Of a stretch of 64,000 bases of DNA, positions 45,591 to 53,929 are shown in pieces; position 1 is the stretch's first letter; every line of letters begins with the position of its first letter. Made by a program: the position numbers and the translations under genes. The notes under the pieces were generated by a model that did not search any database, was not told where the DNA came from, and worked only from the letters and a program-made list of their open reading frames with translations. The stretch comes from Hephaestia caeni (GTDB lineage Bacteria > Pseudomonadota > Alphaproteobacteria > Sphingomonadales > Sphingomonadaceae): assembly GCF_003550065.1 (NCBI RefSeq), contig NZ_QXDC01000003.1, positions 620,001 through 684,000 of the forward strand. The letters run 5' to 3'.

Positions 45591-47086
45591 TGGCTGGGCA
45601 AGCTCTTCGATTGACGATCGCGGCACTACCGCTGTTGTTCGCGACGGCGGCATCTGCTGAAACCCTCCGCCAGGCACTGATCACGGCCTATCGAACCAAT
45701 CCCAGCCTGACCGGCGCGCGCGCCGGTCTTCGGGCAACCGATGAAGGTGTGCCGATCGCAAAGGCGGCCGGTCGGCCTAATCTCAGTGCCACCGCCGATT
45801 ATCAGGAGTTCGTCGTTCGGTCTGCGAACAGCTTCTCTGCGCCCTTGCGAGCGGCGAATGCCAGCGCGAACCTGTCCTTTCCTCTCTACCAGGGCGGCCG
45901 TGTCAAGAATTCGATCCGCGCGGCCGATGCACGTGTCGAATCCGGCCGCGCGGGTCTGCGCGCGACGGAGGCGGACGTCTTCACCGCAGTCGTCTCGGTT
46001 TACATGGACGTTATGCGCGACAGTGCGATTGTGAAGCTGAACGCGCGCAATGTCGACGTGCTCGAGACCAATCTGCAAGCCTCGCGCGACCGCTTTGAGG
46101 TTGGCGACCTCACGAGGACTGATGTCGCCCAGTCGGAAGCGCGGCTGTCCGTCGCTCGGGGACAGTTGGAGCTGGCGCAAGCGCAGCTCGATGCAAGCCT
46201 CGAAAACTATCTTCGCTTTGTCGGCGTGCCGGCGCGGGACCTGGAACAACCACCCGTCCTGCCCGGCCTTCCCGCAACATCGAAGAGCGCAGTTAACATT
46301 GCCATCAAGAACAACCCCCAGCTCCTGGCCGCGAAGGCTGACGCCAGTGCGGCTCGCTATGACGTTCGCGTCGCGGCCTCTTCGCGGCTTCCCAGCCTAT
46401 CTGTGGTGGCCAGCACCGGTTACAACAATTACCTCGGGTCATTGACCAGCACGTCGCCGGGTCGGGTCTTCCGGCAAGCGCAGACCACGGCGATGGTCGG
46501 CCTCTCCGCGACGATCCCGCTCTACCAGGGCGGCCTGCCTGCGGCCGAAGTCCGACGGGCAAACGCCCTTTCAGGTCAGGCACTCGAGCAGATCGTTTTC
46601 GTTGAGCGCCGCGTCGTCGCGGACACCCGCGCCGCCTTTTCGCGTTATCGGGCAACGCTGGTGGTGATCGAAGCCTCGAAATCCGCTGTCACCGCCAACG
46701 AGCTCGCTCTCGAAGGCGTTCGTGCGGAAAACACCGTGGGCACGCGCAATGTGCTCGACGTACTGAACGCCGAGCAGGAACTCCTAAACAGCCGCGTCCA
46801 ACTCGTCACCGCAGAACGCGACGCCTACGTGGCCGGATTCACGCTTCTGGCTGCCATGGGGCGCGCCGAAGCCCGTGATCTCAATCTCTTCGGAGGAACA
46901 TTGTTCGAACCTGGTTTCAGTCGCCCGGCGCTGCCGGGTCCGTTTGCTCCGTCCGGGTCAACGGGCTCCAGCGAAATACCGGGCACGCCTTTCGGAGAGA
47001 CACCAGAAGGGGCCAGCCCCGGTTCGGTCAATCGCCCTATCGTTTCCGAGGCTCGTGTACTTGCGGTTCGGCAGGATCGGCCATGA
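45587..47086 (+). CDS. TolC-family outer-membrane protein
   Basis: Outer-membrane channel of 499 residues, closer to classical TolC than the czcC and cusC-like proteins (LRQALITAYRTNPSLTGARAGLRATDEGV). It has a signal peptide ending ASAE and a Pro/Gly/Ser-rich C-terminal tail (FAPSGSTGSSEIPGTP). It is coupled to the P1B-4 ATPase by an ATGATG start overlapping the stop. No adaptor gene is adjacent, so it must share one encoded elsewhere, or it receives metal after ATPase export. Confidence 0.85.
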   Translation: MMAGQALRLTIAALPLLFATAASAETLRQALITAYRTNPSLTGARAGLRATDEGVPIAKAAGRPNLSATADYQEFVVRSANSFSAPLRAANASANLSFPLYQGGRVKNSIRAADARVESGRAGLRATEADVFTAVVSVYMDVMRDSAIVKLNARNVDVLETNLQASRDRFEVGDLTRTDVAQSEARLSVARGQLELAQAQLDASLENYLRFVGVPARDLEQPPVLPGLPATSKSAVNIAIKNNPQLLAAKADASAARYDVRVAASSRLPSLSVVASTGYNNYLGSLTSTSPGRVFRQAQTTAMVGLSATIPLYQGGLPAAEVRRANALSGQALEQIVFVERRVVADTRAAFSRYRATLVVIEASKSAVTANELALEGVRAENTVGTRNVLDVLNAEQELLNSRVQLVTAERDAYVAGFTLLAAMGRAEARDLNLFGGTLFEPGFSRPALPGPFAPSGSTGSSEIPGTPFGETPEGASPGSVNRPIVSEARVLAVRQDRP

Positions 47087-47159
47087 TGCACAGATCGGTG
47101 GTTCCTGGGCGTCGCAGCCTCGATCAGGACAATTCTGATCCGCGGGAAAGGAGCAAACC

Positions 47160-48098
47160 GTGCCGAAGCCCATGACTGAACAGGCGAACGTCAAACCGAA
47201 TGTTGCCGCCAATCCCTCGCACGATCATGCCACGACCGCCAACAGCAGGATATTGCTGATCGCGCTTCTTCTAACCGGCACATTCTTGATTGCCGAAGTC
47301 GTCGGCTCCTTCGTCTTCAACAGCCTCGCTCTGCTGTCCGACGCCGGCCATATGCTGACGGACGTTGCAGCGTTGACCATTGCACTGCTGGCGATCCGGA
47401 TTGGAGCCCGGCCCGCAGATGACCAGCGAACCTTCGGCTATCGCCGGTTCGAGATCCTCGCAGCTGCCTTCAATGCCCTCCTGTTGTTCGCCGTCGCCAT
47501 CTATGTCCTGTTCGAAGCGGTAAACCGCTTCCGCGATCCTGAGCCCGTCCAGTCGACGGGGATGCTGGTCGTCGCCGTCATCGGCCTAGTCATAAACCTT
47601 GTGTCGATGCGCCTGCTCATGTCGGGCAAGGACCGGAGCCTCAACCTTAAAGGCGCCTATCTCGAAGTCTGGGCGGACATGCTCGGCTCCATCGGCGTGA
47701 TCGCTGGTGCGCTCGTCATTCGCTTCACCGGCATCAGCTGGATCGATCCGATTGTGGCCGTAGGCATCGGCCTCTGGGTTCTGCCGAGAACCTGGATCCT
47801 GCTTCGCGACACCGCGAATGTCCTGCTCGAAGGCGTGCCGCGGGGCCTTTCGCTGGCTGACGTGCGGGCTACGATTCTTAGGGTGGATGGGGTTCGCGGC
47901 GCTCATGACCTCCATGTCTGGTCGATCACAAGCGACAGCATGAGCTGCTCGGTTCACATTATGGTGGATGGTGACGCAAACGCCGAGGCCATCAGAGGCC
48001 AGGTGGCGGCCAAGCTCGCGCAGGCGTTCGCCATCGAGCACGCCACGATCCAGACCGAAACCAGCCCCTGTTCCGAGGTCGAGCCTCTCCATCTCTAG
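47160..48098 (+). CDS. czcD: CDF metal exporter (CzcD-like)
   Basis: CDF antiporter of 312 residues: six transmembrane segments, metal motifs LSDAGHMLTD and LEVWADMLGS (H and D positions conserved), and a C-terminal ferredoxin-like domain (VRGAHDLHVWSITSDSMSCS). This is the standard CzcD/ZitB arrangement for Zn/Cd/Co export from cytoplasm to periplasm. GTG 47160 has AAGGAG 6 nt upstream; an ATG at 47172 is the alternative. It ends the ATPase-TolC-CDF run. Confidence 0.88.
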   Translation: MPKPMTEQANVKPNVAANPSHDHATTANSRILLIALLLTGTFLIAEVVGSFVFNSLALLSDAGHMLTDVAALTIALLAIRIGARPADDQRTFGYRRFEILAAAFNALLLFAVAIYVLFEAVNRFRDPEPVQSTGMLVVAVIGLVINLVSMRLLMSGKDRSLNLKGAYLEVWADMLGSIGVIAGALVIRFTGISWIDPIVAVGIGLWVLPRTWILLRDTANVLLEGVPRGLSLADVRATILRVDGVRGAHDLHVWSITSDSMSCSVHIMVDGDANAEAIRGQVAAKLAQAFAIEHATIQTETSPCSEVEPLHL

Positions 48099-48136
48099 CA
48101 GTGAAGCAAAATAACCAGCTGAAAAGGAGAATGATG

Positions 48137-48436
48137 ATGAATGTCCCGACGTCTTCAACACCAAGCATGCTATGCCCAGTTTGTCGTGTGGCCCTTTCCA
48201 TGTCCGAGCGACAGGGCGTTGAGATCGATTTCTGTCCGCAATGCCGCGGCGTGTGGCTCGACCGCGGCGAACTCGACAAGATCATAGAGCGATCGGAAAG
48301 CGCAGCACCCTCGCGATCCGATGTTGGTCCCAGGCCACGACATGAACAACCGGATTACGACTATGGCGGCCATGGGCGCTCGGGTCATCATGGCCACAAG
48401 CGCCGGCGCGGTTTCCTCTCCGACTTGTTCGACTAA
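48137..48436 (+). CDS. Zinc-ribbon (TFIIB-type) protein
   Basis: About 99 residues. The N-terminal half is a zf-TFIIB domain: CPVCRVALSM followed by FCPQCRGVWLDRGELDKII. The C-terminal half is His/Gly/Arg-rich (YGGHGRSGHHGHKRRRGF). Three consecutive ATGs occur; 48137 has the best distance from AAAAGGAG. Such proteins are widespread and of unknown role. The position between a CDF exporter and an SRPBCC gene suggests that it belongs to this metal module, possibly binding zinc. Confidence 0.78.
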   Translation: MNVPTSSTPSMLCPVCRVALSMSERQGVEIDFCPQCRGVWLDRGELDKIIERSESAAPSRSDVGPRPRHEQPDYDYGGHGRSGHHGHKRRRGFLSDLFD

Positions 48437-48457
48437 GCCAGCTTAGGGGAGAGGCGC

Positions 48458-48943
48458 GTGTTCGAGCTAAGTAACGAAACGATACTCCTTGCGTCGCCAC
48501 CAAGGGTCTGGACGGTGCTAACCAGATTTGAGGACTACAGATTCTGGCATCCCTATACGCGCCCGGCTGGGATGGCGGCAGCAGATAGCGTCATCCAATA
48601 TTCGTTTAGAATAAATCCCCGAAAGGACCGATTTTGGGCCCTTGAGGCGCGGCTGACGGGCTGCACTGAAAATGTTCATCTGGCGTTCCAGGTTGAGCTC
48701 GGTTGGCTGTTGACGCTCGAGGAGCGCTTCATGATTGCCCATGAACCTGTCGGTTCGAAATTGATCCACAGCTACCGGTGTTCCGGACTCTTATCAGTTC
48801 TACGACCCAAGGGCTTGCGGCGAAATTTCGAGGGGATGCTTAAGGCTACAGACCGCCTCATACAAAGGCGGCTGACTCGCACGCAATCCAAGCCACCCGG
48901 ACGGCCACGGGTTCGCAAGGGATTTCGTCCGGATCAATCATGA
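48458..48943 (+). CDS. SRPBCC-fold protein, copy 2
   Basis: A 161-residue START-like protein, paralogous to the one at 42396. The opening NETILLASPPRVWTVLTRFEDYRFWHPYTRP aligns with that protein, and the end again carries a long helix (RRNFEGMLKATDRLI) and a basic tail. It starts with GTG 48458 preceded by GGAGAGG. The function is unknown. Two diverged copies in one cargo region suggest a conserved partner for the transport genes between them. Confidence 0.68.
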   Translation: MFELSNETILLASPPRVWTVLTRFEDYRFWHPYTRPAGMAAADSVIQYSFRINPRKDRFWALEARLTGCTENVHLAFQVELGWLLTLEERFMIAHEPVGSKLIHSYRCSGLLSVLRPKGLRRNFEGMLKATDRLIQRRLTRTQSKPPGRPRVRKGFRPDQS

Positions 48944-49247
48944 AACGTATCGCAATAATGGAGTGCCCGACTTTTACACGTCGAATGACTGGAGGTTGGC
49001 GGTCAAAAACCGGATCGGTTCCATCATTCCATTCCGAAATACCCGTCAGATTTATTTGGGGCTCGGTCCCCAAGACTCGACAGAGCCGAAATCCGGTTTG
49101 GTTCCGCGCAAGCATCCCCCCCTGGAGGAGAACCTCCCTCAAGATGAGGTTACTCCGCTTGCGACGGGACCACGCCGTGGGTGCGTGGGTTCACGCGCCC
49201 ACGGCGGAACGGGGACAACCAAGCAGATTATCAAGAGGGTGGTTTAT
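48944..49247. other. Structured leader region, no gene
   Basis: An open frame runs through (from 48963) but lacks family character. The segment contains a hairpin at 49175-49204: CCGTGGGTGCGTG pairs with CACGCGCCCACGG, one mismatch, loop GGTT. A smaller stem GGGGCT..GGTCCCC lies near 49055-49070. No T-run follows. It may be a structured 5' leader of the lipoprotein gene downstream. Confidence 0.4.
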
Positions 49248-49655
49248 ATGATCAGCTATTATGTCGGCGGGCAGGCCCGTTCGGGCAGACTGTCGATAAG
49301 GCATATCGTGCTTCCGTTGGCATTTGTCGGTCTTCTCCTCGGTTGCTCAGAAGAAAAGCCTAAAGATCGAAGCATGACGGGAAATATGTCTTCCTCAACC
49401 GTCGCGCCGCCGCCTGCAATTGTTGCAAGCCATTCCTATCGATGCAGCGATGATCAGGTGATCTACATCGATTTCTTGGCAAATGATTTGTCGATTATCA
49501 TTCGCAAATCGCCGACTGGTCCGATGCTCCGGCTTTCCGCATACGCGCAGGGAGTTTCGTATGTTGGAGATGACGGGACGAACCTGACCCTCGATGGGAA
49601 AGACATAAAACTGGACGAGCCCACGCGAGAGCCCGTCACGTGCAAGCGCCTATGA
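49248..49655 (+). CDS. Lipoprotein with MliC-like domain
   Basis: 135 residues from ATG 49248. The signal sequence ends in the lipobox LLGC. The mature domain starts with SHSYRCSDDQVIYIDF and ends with VTCKRL, so two cysteines frame a small beta-barrel (VSYVGDDGTNLTLDGKDIKL). This pattern is that of MliC, the membrane-bound inhibitor of C-type lysozyme, though it is weak here. It could protect the wall against host lysozyme or conjugative lytic enzymes. Confidence 0.55.
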   Translation: MISYYVGGQARSGRLSIRHIVLPLAFVGLLLGCSEEKPKDRSMTGNMSSSTVAPPPAIVASHSYRCSDDQVIYIDFLANDLSIIIRKSPTGPMLRLSAYAQGVSYVGDDGTNLTLDGKDIKLDEPTREPVTCKRL

Positions 49656-49755
49656 GCGGCCATAGTCTCACAGGCGTTCATTCGAGGGGGCAATATGCTG
49701 CTCGTCTTTGGAGTTCGGTGTCGTTGACCGATTTCAGTTTTCACTCTTCCAACAC

Positions 49756-50673
49756 ATGGCCTCGGTGAATGTATTGCCAGAAGGGAAGGACAAGTCGCCT
49801 CCGACGCTCATAGATTTCGCGCACCCGGTCCACACGAACGAGTTTCGGTTGGATGCTCGCCTCAGCCACGGCGGCGTCCATTTGGTGCAGGGAACCTTGG
49901 CTCCACATGAAAGCGGGCTGATCGGCTCACCACGACTTACCATCGTCGTTCACAACGATAAGCCCTTCGATATGGAATGGAGATTGCCGGGAAGCGATCG
50001 TCTCCAGTCCGCCCGGATCGAATATGGTGCCGTTCATATCGATCCTGGAGATAATCCCTTTTTCCAGCGATGGATCGTATGCCCCAACATTGTCGGCATC
50101 GCACTCGACCGTAAGCTGGTCGATCGCGTTGGGCATGAGACGTTCGGGCGAGATGGAGCCAGTTTGCGTCCCGGTGTCGCGGTAACGGACAACTTCCTCG
50201 CGGACGCTGCAAAGATGCTGTCCCTTGAATTGCGCGAACAAAGCGCTGGCGGAAAGCTTTTTGCAGAGCATTTCGGTATCCTTATCGCAGTCCATATGTT
50301 TCGTCATTACAGCGATGGCGCATGGCATCCAGCGCCCGCCAGAGGCGGACTCGGAACACAGCGGCTCCGGCTGGTGATCGACTATATCGAGGCCAATCTC
50401 GGCGATGACTTGAGCATCGCCATGCTTGCCCGGATCGCGGATCGAAGCCTGCACCATTTCAGCGAGGCCTTCCGGCAGTCCACTGGCACGCCGCCGCACC
50501 GCTACATCATAATTCGTCGAATCGAGCGGGCGAAGATACTGCTGCTCTCGACAGATTTGCCTATCGCCCAAATCGCCTTGGCAGTTGGTTTCGCCAGCCA
50601 AAGCCATTTCGGCGCCACGTTTCGCGCAATGACCGGCGTGACGCCGCTTCGTTTTCGCCTCGATCGGCTCTGA
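49756..50673 (+). CDS. AraC-family transcriptional regulator
   Basis: About 305 residues. The C-terminal 100 residues are the double HTH of AraC/XylS (VIDYIEANLGDDLSIAMLARIADRSLHHFSEAFRQSTGTPPHRYII, then IAQIALAVGFASQSHFGATFRAMTGVTPLRFR). The N-terminal effector domain is not recognised. A TTG at 49708 could extend it by 16 residues. It stands between two lipoprotein genes; its targets are unknown. Confidence 0.85.
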   Translation: MASVNVLPEGKDKSPPTLIDFAHPVHTNEFRLDARLSHGGVHLVQGTLAPHESGLIGSPRLTIVVHNDKPFDMEWRLPGSDRLQSARIEYGAVHIDPGDNPFFQRWIVCPNIVGIALDRKLVDRVGHETFGRDGASLRPGVAVTDNFLADAAKMLSLELREQSAGGKLFAEHFGILIAVHMFRHYSDGAWHPAPARGGLGTQRLRLVIDYIEANLGDDLSIAMLARIADRSLHHFSEAFRQSTGTPPHRYIIIRRIERAKILLLSTDLPIAQIALAVGFASQSHFGATFRAMTGVTPLRFRLDRL

Positions 50674-50737
50674 TAAACGGAGTGATATGCCTATCCTGAC
50701 GCCACTGGTGGCGCAGTGACAAAAAAGGAGCGAGAGG

Positions 50738-51388
50738 ATGACCGATTTACAGGTAACGCAGCACCGGGCTGCACGGATCAAGATCGCGCTTGCCGCCATA
50801 AGCGGCTTGTCGTTGACACTGATGGGATGCAGCGATCCCAAGGCGGCGAGCAAGGCGAATTTTCGCACGGCTTTACAGGGTTGGTTCGACGCGCATCCCG
50901 AGTGCGTCAATATCGGACAGATGCCCGCCACGGTCCGCGCCGACGGATCTCCGGCCGATCGGCGCGGTTATGAAGCGCTGACCGCCGCCGGGCTCTTGTC
51001 AGTCCAGAAGCGCCGTGAGAACCGGCCGCCCGTCATGGGGCAGGACATGAGTTATGACGCGCTGGTCTATCAACCTACCGATGCGGGCGCGAAGGTCATC
51101 CGAAAATCCGACAATACGCTGCTGGGCGGGTCCGACCTTTGCTTCGCCCGCCGCGTCGTCGGCGAGGTCACGTCCTTTACCGAACCGGCCGACGTAATGG
51201 GCGTGCGCGTATCGCAGGTTCGCTACACCTATAGACTGGAGGATATGGAACCTTGGGCCGGGGACACGGCCGTGCGCGCTGCACTGCCTTCGCTCGCCAA
51301 GGCAGCAGGCACCGAACAGGGCGAGGACAAGGCGGCGCTGGTTCTCACCAGCGAGGGATGGCAGCATGAACGCAGCCTTAGCCGATAG
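50738..51388 (+). CDS. Lipoprotein of unknown function
   Basis: A 216-residue protein with a lipoprotein signal (ALAAISGLSLTLMGC, cysteine near residue 31). The mature part shows VNIGQMPATV and GVRVSQVRYTYRLEDMEPWA, with no family I recognise. It has AAAGGAG upstream. It is the last cargo gene before the conserved ICE backbone. It may be general cargo rather than part of a metal system. Confidence 0.6.
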   Translation: MTDLQVTQHRAARIKIALAAISGLSLTLMGCSDPKAASKANFRTALQGWFDAHPECVNIGQMPATVRADGSPADRRGYEALTAAGLLSVQKRRENRPPVMGQDMSYDALVYQPTDAGAKVIRKSDNTLLGGSDLCFARRVVGEVTSFTEPADVMGVRVSQVRYTYRLEDMEPWAGDTAVRAALPSLAKAAGTEQGEDKAALVLTSEGWQHERSLSR

Positions 51389-51587
51389 CGCCACATCGTA
51401 AATTCACCCCTGATTTCCATTATTTGTCGGTATTTTCCGACATACGGCCGGTTCTTATTCCGGCATTCCTCAAACTGCGCCGGTTCCGCCTCATTCCCAA
51501 GCGCCTCCGGCAGCGGGCGTCCTGAACGCCTGGCAGGCTGCGCCTGGTCGCTTTGCGACCCCCGTGCGCCAACAGGGAGAGGATCAC

Positions 51588-52400
51588 ATGGCAAGAGCCA
51601 TCCGGGCGGATACTGCATCCGCATGGCGCGATCGCGCGCGCTACGATCGTCTGCTGGGATTCGACCGGGCGACTTGGGCATGGGAATGTCTGCGTCGCGC
51701 GATCGGCCACAATCTACGAATGCCGTGTCGGGCATCATGGACCCTGTTGCGCGCGCGGCCGCCACTCTGCGTCCTGACCATCCGCCGCTGCAATTTCGTC
51801 TGCAATCGCGTCCTGCCGCTTGCGGCGCTCGGCAGCCTGGACGATTTTACCGGGCATGTATTTTGGTGTGCCGAACGACAAGCCCCTACGTTGACCGTCG
51901 ATGCGCGCTCCGCTTTGCCGGGCGAGGTCGATCTGTTTGATCTCCACGCACTTGACCATCCCATCGTCGTCCTGCGCCATCCCGTCGACGGTGAGCATGT
52001 GCTGATCGCCGATGGGCCGCGCTGTATCCGTATCGCGGTGCGATCGGGCACATTGCTCGCTGGCCCCGTCCATCTCGATTTTCATGTGACGGGCGACGCC
52101 CAGGTCGAAACCAATATTCTGATGCTGCGCCGTCTGGTGTCCGTGTGCCGCCTGGGCCGCTTTCCTCGAACGCTGTTCCCACCCGAACGGCGGGCACGGC
52201 GTTGGGCCCTGGCATTGCAGGCATGGGATGGCCGGCAGGCCGGGGCCAGCCACCGCGAAATCGCCCGCGTCATTCATGGTGACGCAACCGTGCGCGATGA
52301 ATGGCTCGGCACGTCCGACTATCTGCGGACCCATATCAAGCGTTTGCTCAGGACTGCCGATACGTTGATCGGCGGCGGATGGCGGCATCTGCTGCGGTAG
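51588..52400 (+). CDS. DUF2285 domain protein (ICE backbone)
   Basis: About 270 residues. The N-terminus (RDRARYDRLLGFDRATWAWECLRR) is the DUF6499-type start, and the last 100 residues are DUF2285 (GASHREIARVIHGDATVRDEW, then LRTHIKRLLRTADTLIGGGWRHLLR). Proteins of this kind are standard in alphaproteobacterial ICEs and probably bind DNA. The middle is diverged but in frame. Its 3' end is duplicated 1.5 kb downstream, beyond a mercury-type cassette. ATG 51588 is chosen over 51564. Confidence 0.78.
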   Translation: MARAIRADTASAWRDRARYDRLLGFDRATWAWECLRRAIGHNLRMPCRASWTLLRARPPLCVLTIRRCNFVCNRVLPLAALGSLDDFTGHVFWCAERQAPTLTVDARSALPGEVDLFDLHALDHPIVVLRHPVDGEHVLIADGPRCIRIAVRSGTLLAGPVHLDFHVTGDAQVETNILMLRRLVSVCRLGRFPRTLFPPERRARRWALALQAWDGRQAGASHREIARVIHGDATVRDEWLGTSDYLRTHIKRLLRTADTLIGGGWRHLLR

Positions 52401-52544
52401 AAGGCCCGGATGATTAAGTGGGCATTGGGGCGTCTCGCCCGCCCCGGCGGGCGACCGCGCTCTACTGTGCTAGGCGCCTTCGGCGCCAGGCTTCGCTGGG
52501 CCACCTGCGGCGTCCCGGCCGTTCCGGTCAGGATCGCATGACGC
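52249..52544 (+). repeat. Direct repeat, copy A (DUF2285 3' end plus downstream)
   Basis: 296 bases, from GCCACCGC in the DUF2285 gene to GATCGCATGACGC past its stop. It recurs, with scattered substitutions and a 13-base length difference just after the stop codon, at 53778-54060. Both copies contain the palindromes TCGCCCGCC/GGCGGGCGA and GGCGCC-TTC-GGCGCC. The 1.2 kb between the copies is the second MerR/MerT/GDCCVxC cassette. Confidence 0.85.
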
Positions 52545-52696
52545 GGGGGGGCATCGCCGATCCCCTGGCCCTCCCAACCAAGAGGGGCCCTCGCCATGAG
52601 GAAGGACACGACCGCGCGACGGGCGCGCGACGATTGAATGCGAATATCTTTCGCAATGCTGGCTGACCTTCAAAGAGGCATACGCGCCGATGGTGA

Positions 52697-53110
52697 TCAT
52701 GCGATCCGCTTCTCCGCCGCCAACGTATCGAGCAGCGGACAGCCTGGGTTCTGTCCGGCATCGCAGGCCCGCACTGAGTCCGAGAGCACCCGTTCCATTC
52801 GCTTGAGGTCCGTGATCCGTGCACGCACGTCCTTAAGATGCGATGCCGCCAGCTCGCGCGCTTCGGCGCACGACGTCGGTCCTCCAGCCGCGAGCCTCAC
52901 CAGGGCGCGCACCTCGTCGAGGGTAAACCCAAGCTCCCGCGCACGGCGCACGAAGCTTAGCCGTGCCACGTCCTCTGTCCCATAGCTACGATAGCGACCT
53001 TGCCGCGGCGGCGTGGGTAGCAGCCCGATCCGCTCGTAATAGCGAATCGTTTCGATGTTGCAGCCGGTGCGGCGCGAGAGTTCGCCGATCTGGATCGTCT
53101 TGGCAGCCAT
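52697..53110 (-). CDS. merR: MerR regulator of cassette 2 (mercury-type)
   Basis: 137 residues, HTH IGELSRRTGCNIETIRYYERIGL, cysteines C81, C116 and C124 (TSCAEAREL, RACDAGQNPGCPLLDTL). It is a close paralogue of the regulator at 32517. ATG 53110 is chosen; the frame is open upstream to 53236, but that would run through the promoter. It is divergent from the second merT. Confidence 0.82.
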   Translation of the reverse strand: MAAKTIQIGELSRRTGCNIETIRYYERIGLLPTPPRQGRYRSYGTEDVARLSFVRRARELGFTLDEVRALVRLAAGGPTSCAEARELAASHLKDVRARITDLKRMERVLSDSVRACDAGQNPGCPLLDTLAAEKRIA

Positions 53111-53132
53111 GGGCGCAGCTTTCGATTGGGGC

Positions 53133-53163
53133 TTGAGTCTGTAGTAGCTACAGATGCTAAGGC
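53133..53163 (+). promoter_or_regulatory. MerR-type promoter of merT cassette 2
   Basis: TTGAGT (53133-53138), a 19-base spacer beginning CTGTAGTAGCTACAG, then TAAGGC (53158-53163). It matches the cassette 1 promoter in both boxes, spacing and palindrome arms. Confidence 0.8.
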
Positions 53164-53192
53164 GGTTGCATGACTGCCACAAGGAATCGTTC

Positions 53193-53552
53193 GTGACCGA
53201 AACGCCACACTCGCCCAAGGGCATCGGCACCGTCACGCTTACGCTGACGGGTATTGCCGCCGCATTCGGCGTCGCCGCCTGTTGCGCATTGCCGATCCTG
53301 CTCGCCTCCGCCGGGATTGGCGCGACTTGGCTCGGCGGTGTGGCCTTCGTCGCCGCGCCCTATCGCACGCCGCTCCTACTGATCGGTGCCCTGTGCCTTG
53401 TCACCGGTGCCGCGCTGTTGCTGCGCCAGCAGGTGGTCGCTGCGCGCTGCGGGCCCAACGGCGTGTGCACGCCGCGCTGGATGCGCCTGCTAACGCTCGT
53501 CGGACTGCTGTTGGGCGTCGCCTTGCTCTGGGCAGGGTATCGTTATGTCTGA
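53193..53552 (+). CDS. merT: Mercuric transporter MerT-like, cassette 2
   Basis: 119 residues, three hydrophobic segments, vicinal cysteines in VAACCALPILL, and further cysteines in RCGPNGVC before TM3. The start is GTG 53193 with AAGGAA upstream. It overlaps the GDCCVxC gene by 8 bases, exactly as in cassette 1. Again no merA or merP is present. Confidence 0.8.
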   Translation: MTETPHSPKGIGTVTLTLTGIAAAFGVAACCALPILLASAGIGATWLGGVAFVAAPYRTPLLLIGALCLVTGAALLLRQQVVAARCGPNGVCTPRWMRLLTLVGLLLGVALLWAGYRYV

Positions 53553-53769
53553 GGAGGTTCTCAAACTGCGCTCAACGCTGACCTGTCCACACTGCGGCCA
53601 CCGGGCGACCGAGACGATGCCAACCAACGCCTGCCAATTCTTCTACGACTGCAAGGACTGCGGTGCCGTCCTCAGGCCTAAGTCGGGCGACTGCTGCGTT
53701 TACTGCTCCTATGGCGACGTGCCCTGTCCCCCGATCCAGCAAGATGGCGGCAAGGCCCGCTGCGGCTGA
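53545..53769 (+). CDS. GDCCVxC domain protein, cassette 2
   Basis: 74 residues with TCPHCG, DCKDCG and GDCCVYCSYGDVPCPPIQ. All signature positions are cysteine. It is closely similar to the cassette 1 protein but has a shorter tail. Nine bases after its stop codon the sequence becomes the truncated copy of DUF2285, so this is the right end of the cassette. Confidence 0.8.
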   Translation: MSEEVLKLRSTLTCPHCGHRATETMPTNACQFFYDCKDCGAVLRPKSGDCCVYCSYGDVPCPPIQQDGGKARCG

Positions 53770-53777
53770 TTCCCGTG

Positions 53778-53929
53778 GCCACCGCATCCACGCCAGCGTC
53801 ATTCACGGCGACGCAACGGTGCGCGATGACTGTCTCGACACATCCGATTATCTGCGGACCCATATCAAACGTCTGCTCAGGACCGTTAATACGCTGATCG
53901 GCGGCGGATGGCGGCATCTGCTGCGGTAG
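53778..53929 (+). pseudogene. DUF2285 C-terminal fragment
   Basis: The frame VIHGDATVRDDCLDTSDYLR followed by HIKRLL and GGGWRHLLR and a stop repeats the last 50 residues of the DUF2285 protein at 51588, with about six residue changes. It lacks a start codon of its own and the rest of the gene. It is the remnant of a second DUF2285 gene cut by arrival of the mercury-type cassette. Confidence 0.85.

Noticed and set aside
51588..52400. Frameshift in the middle of the DUF2285 gene
   Set aside because: I checked all three frames. The N-terminal and C-terminal family parts are in the same frame, so the middle is only diverged.
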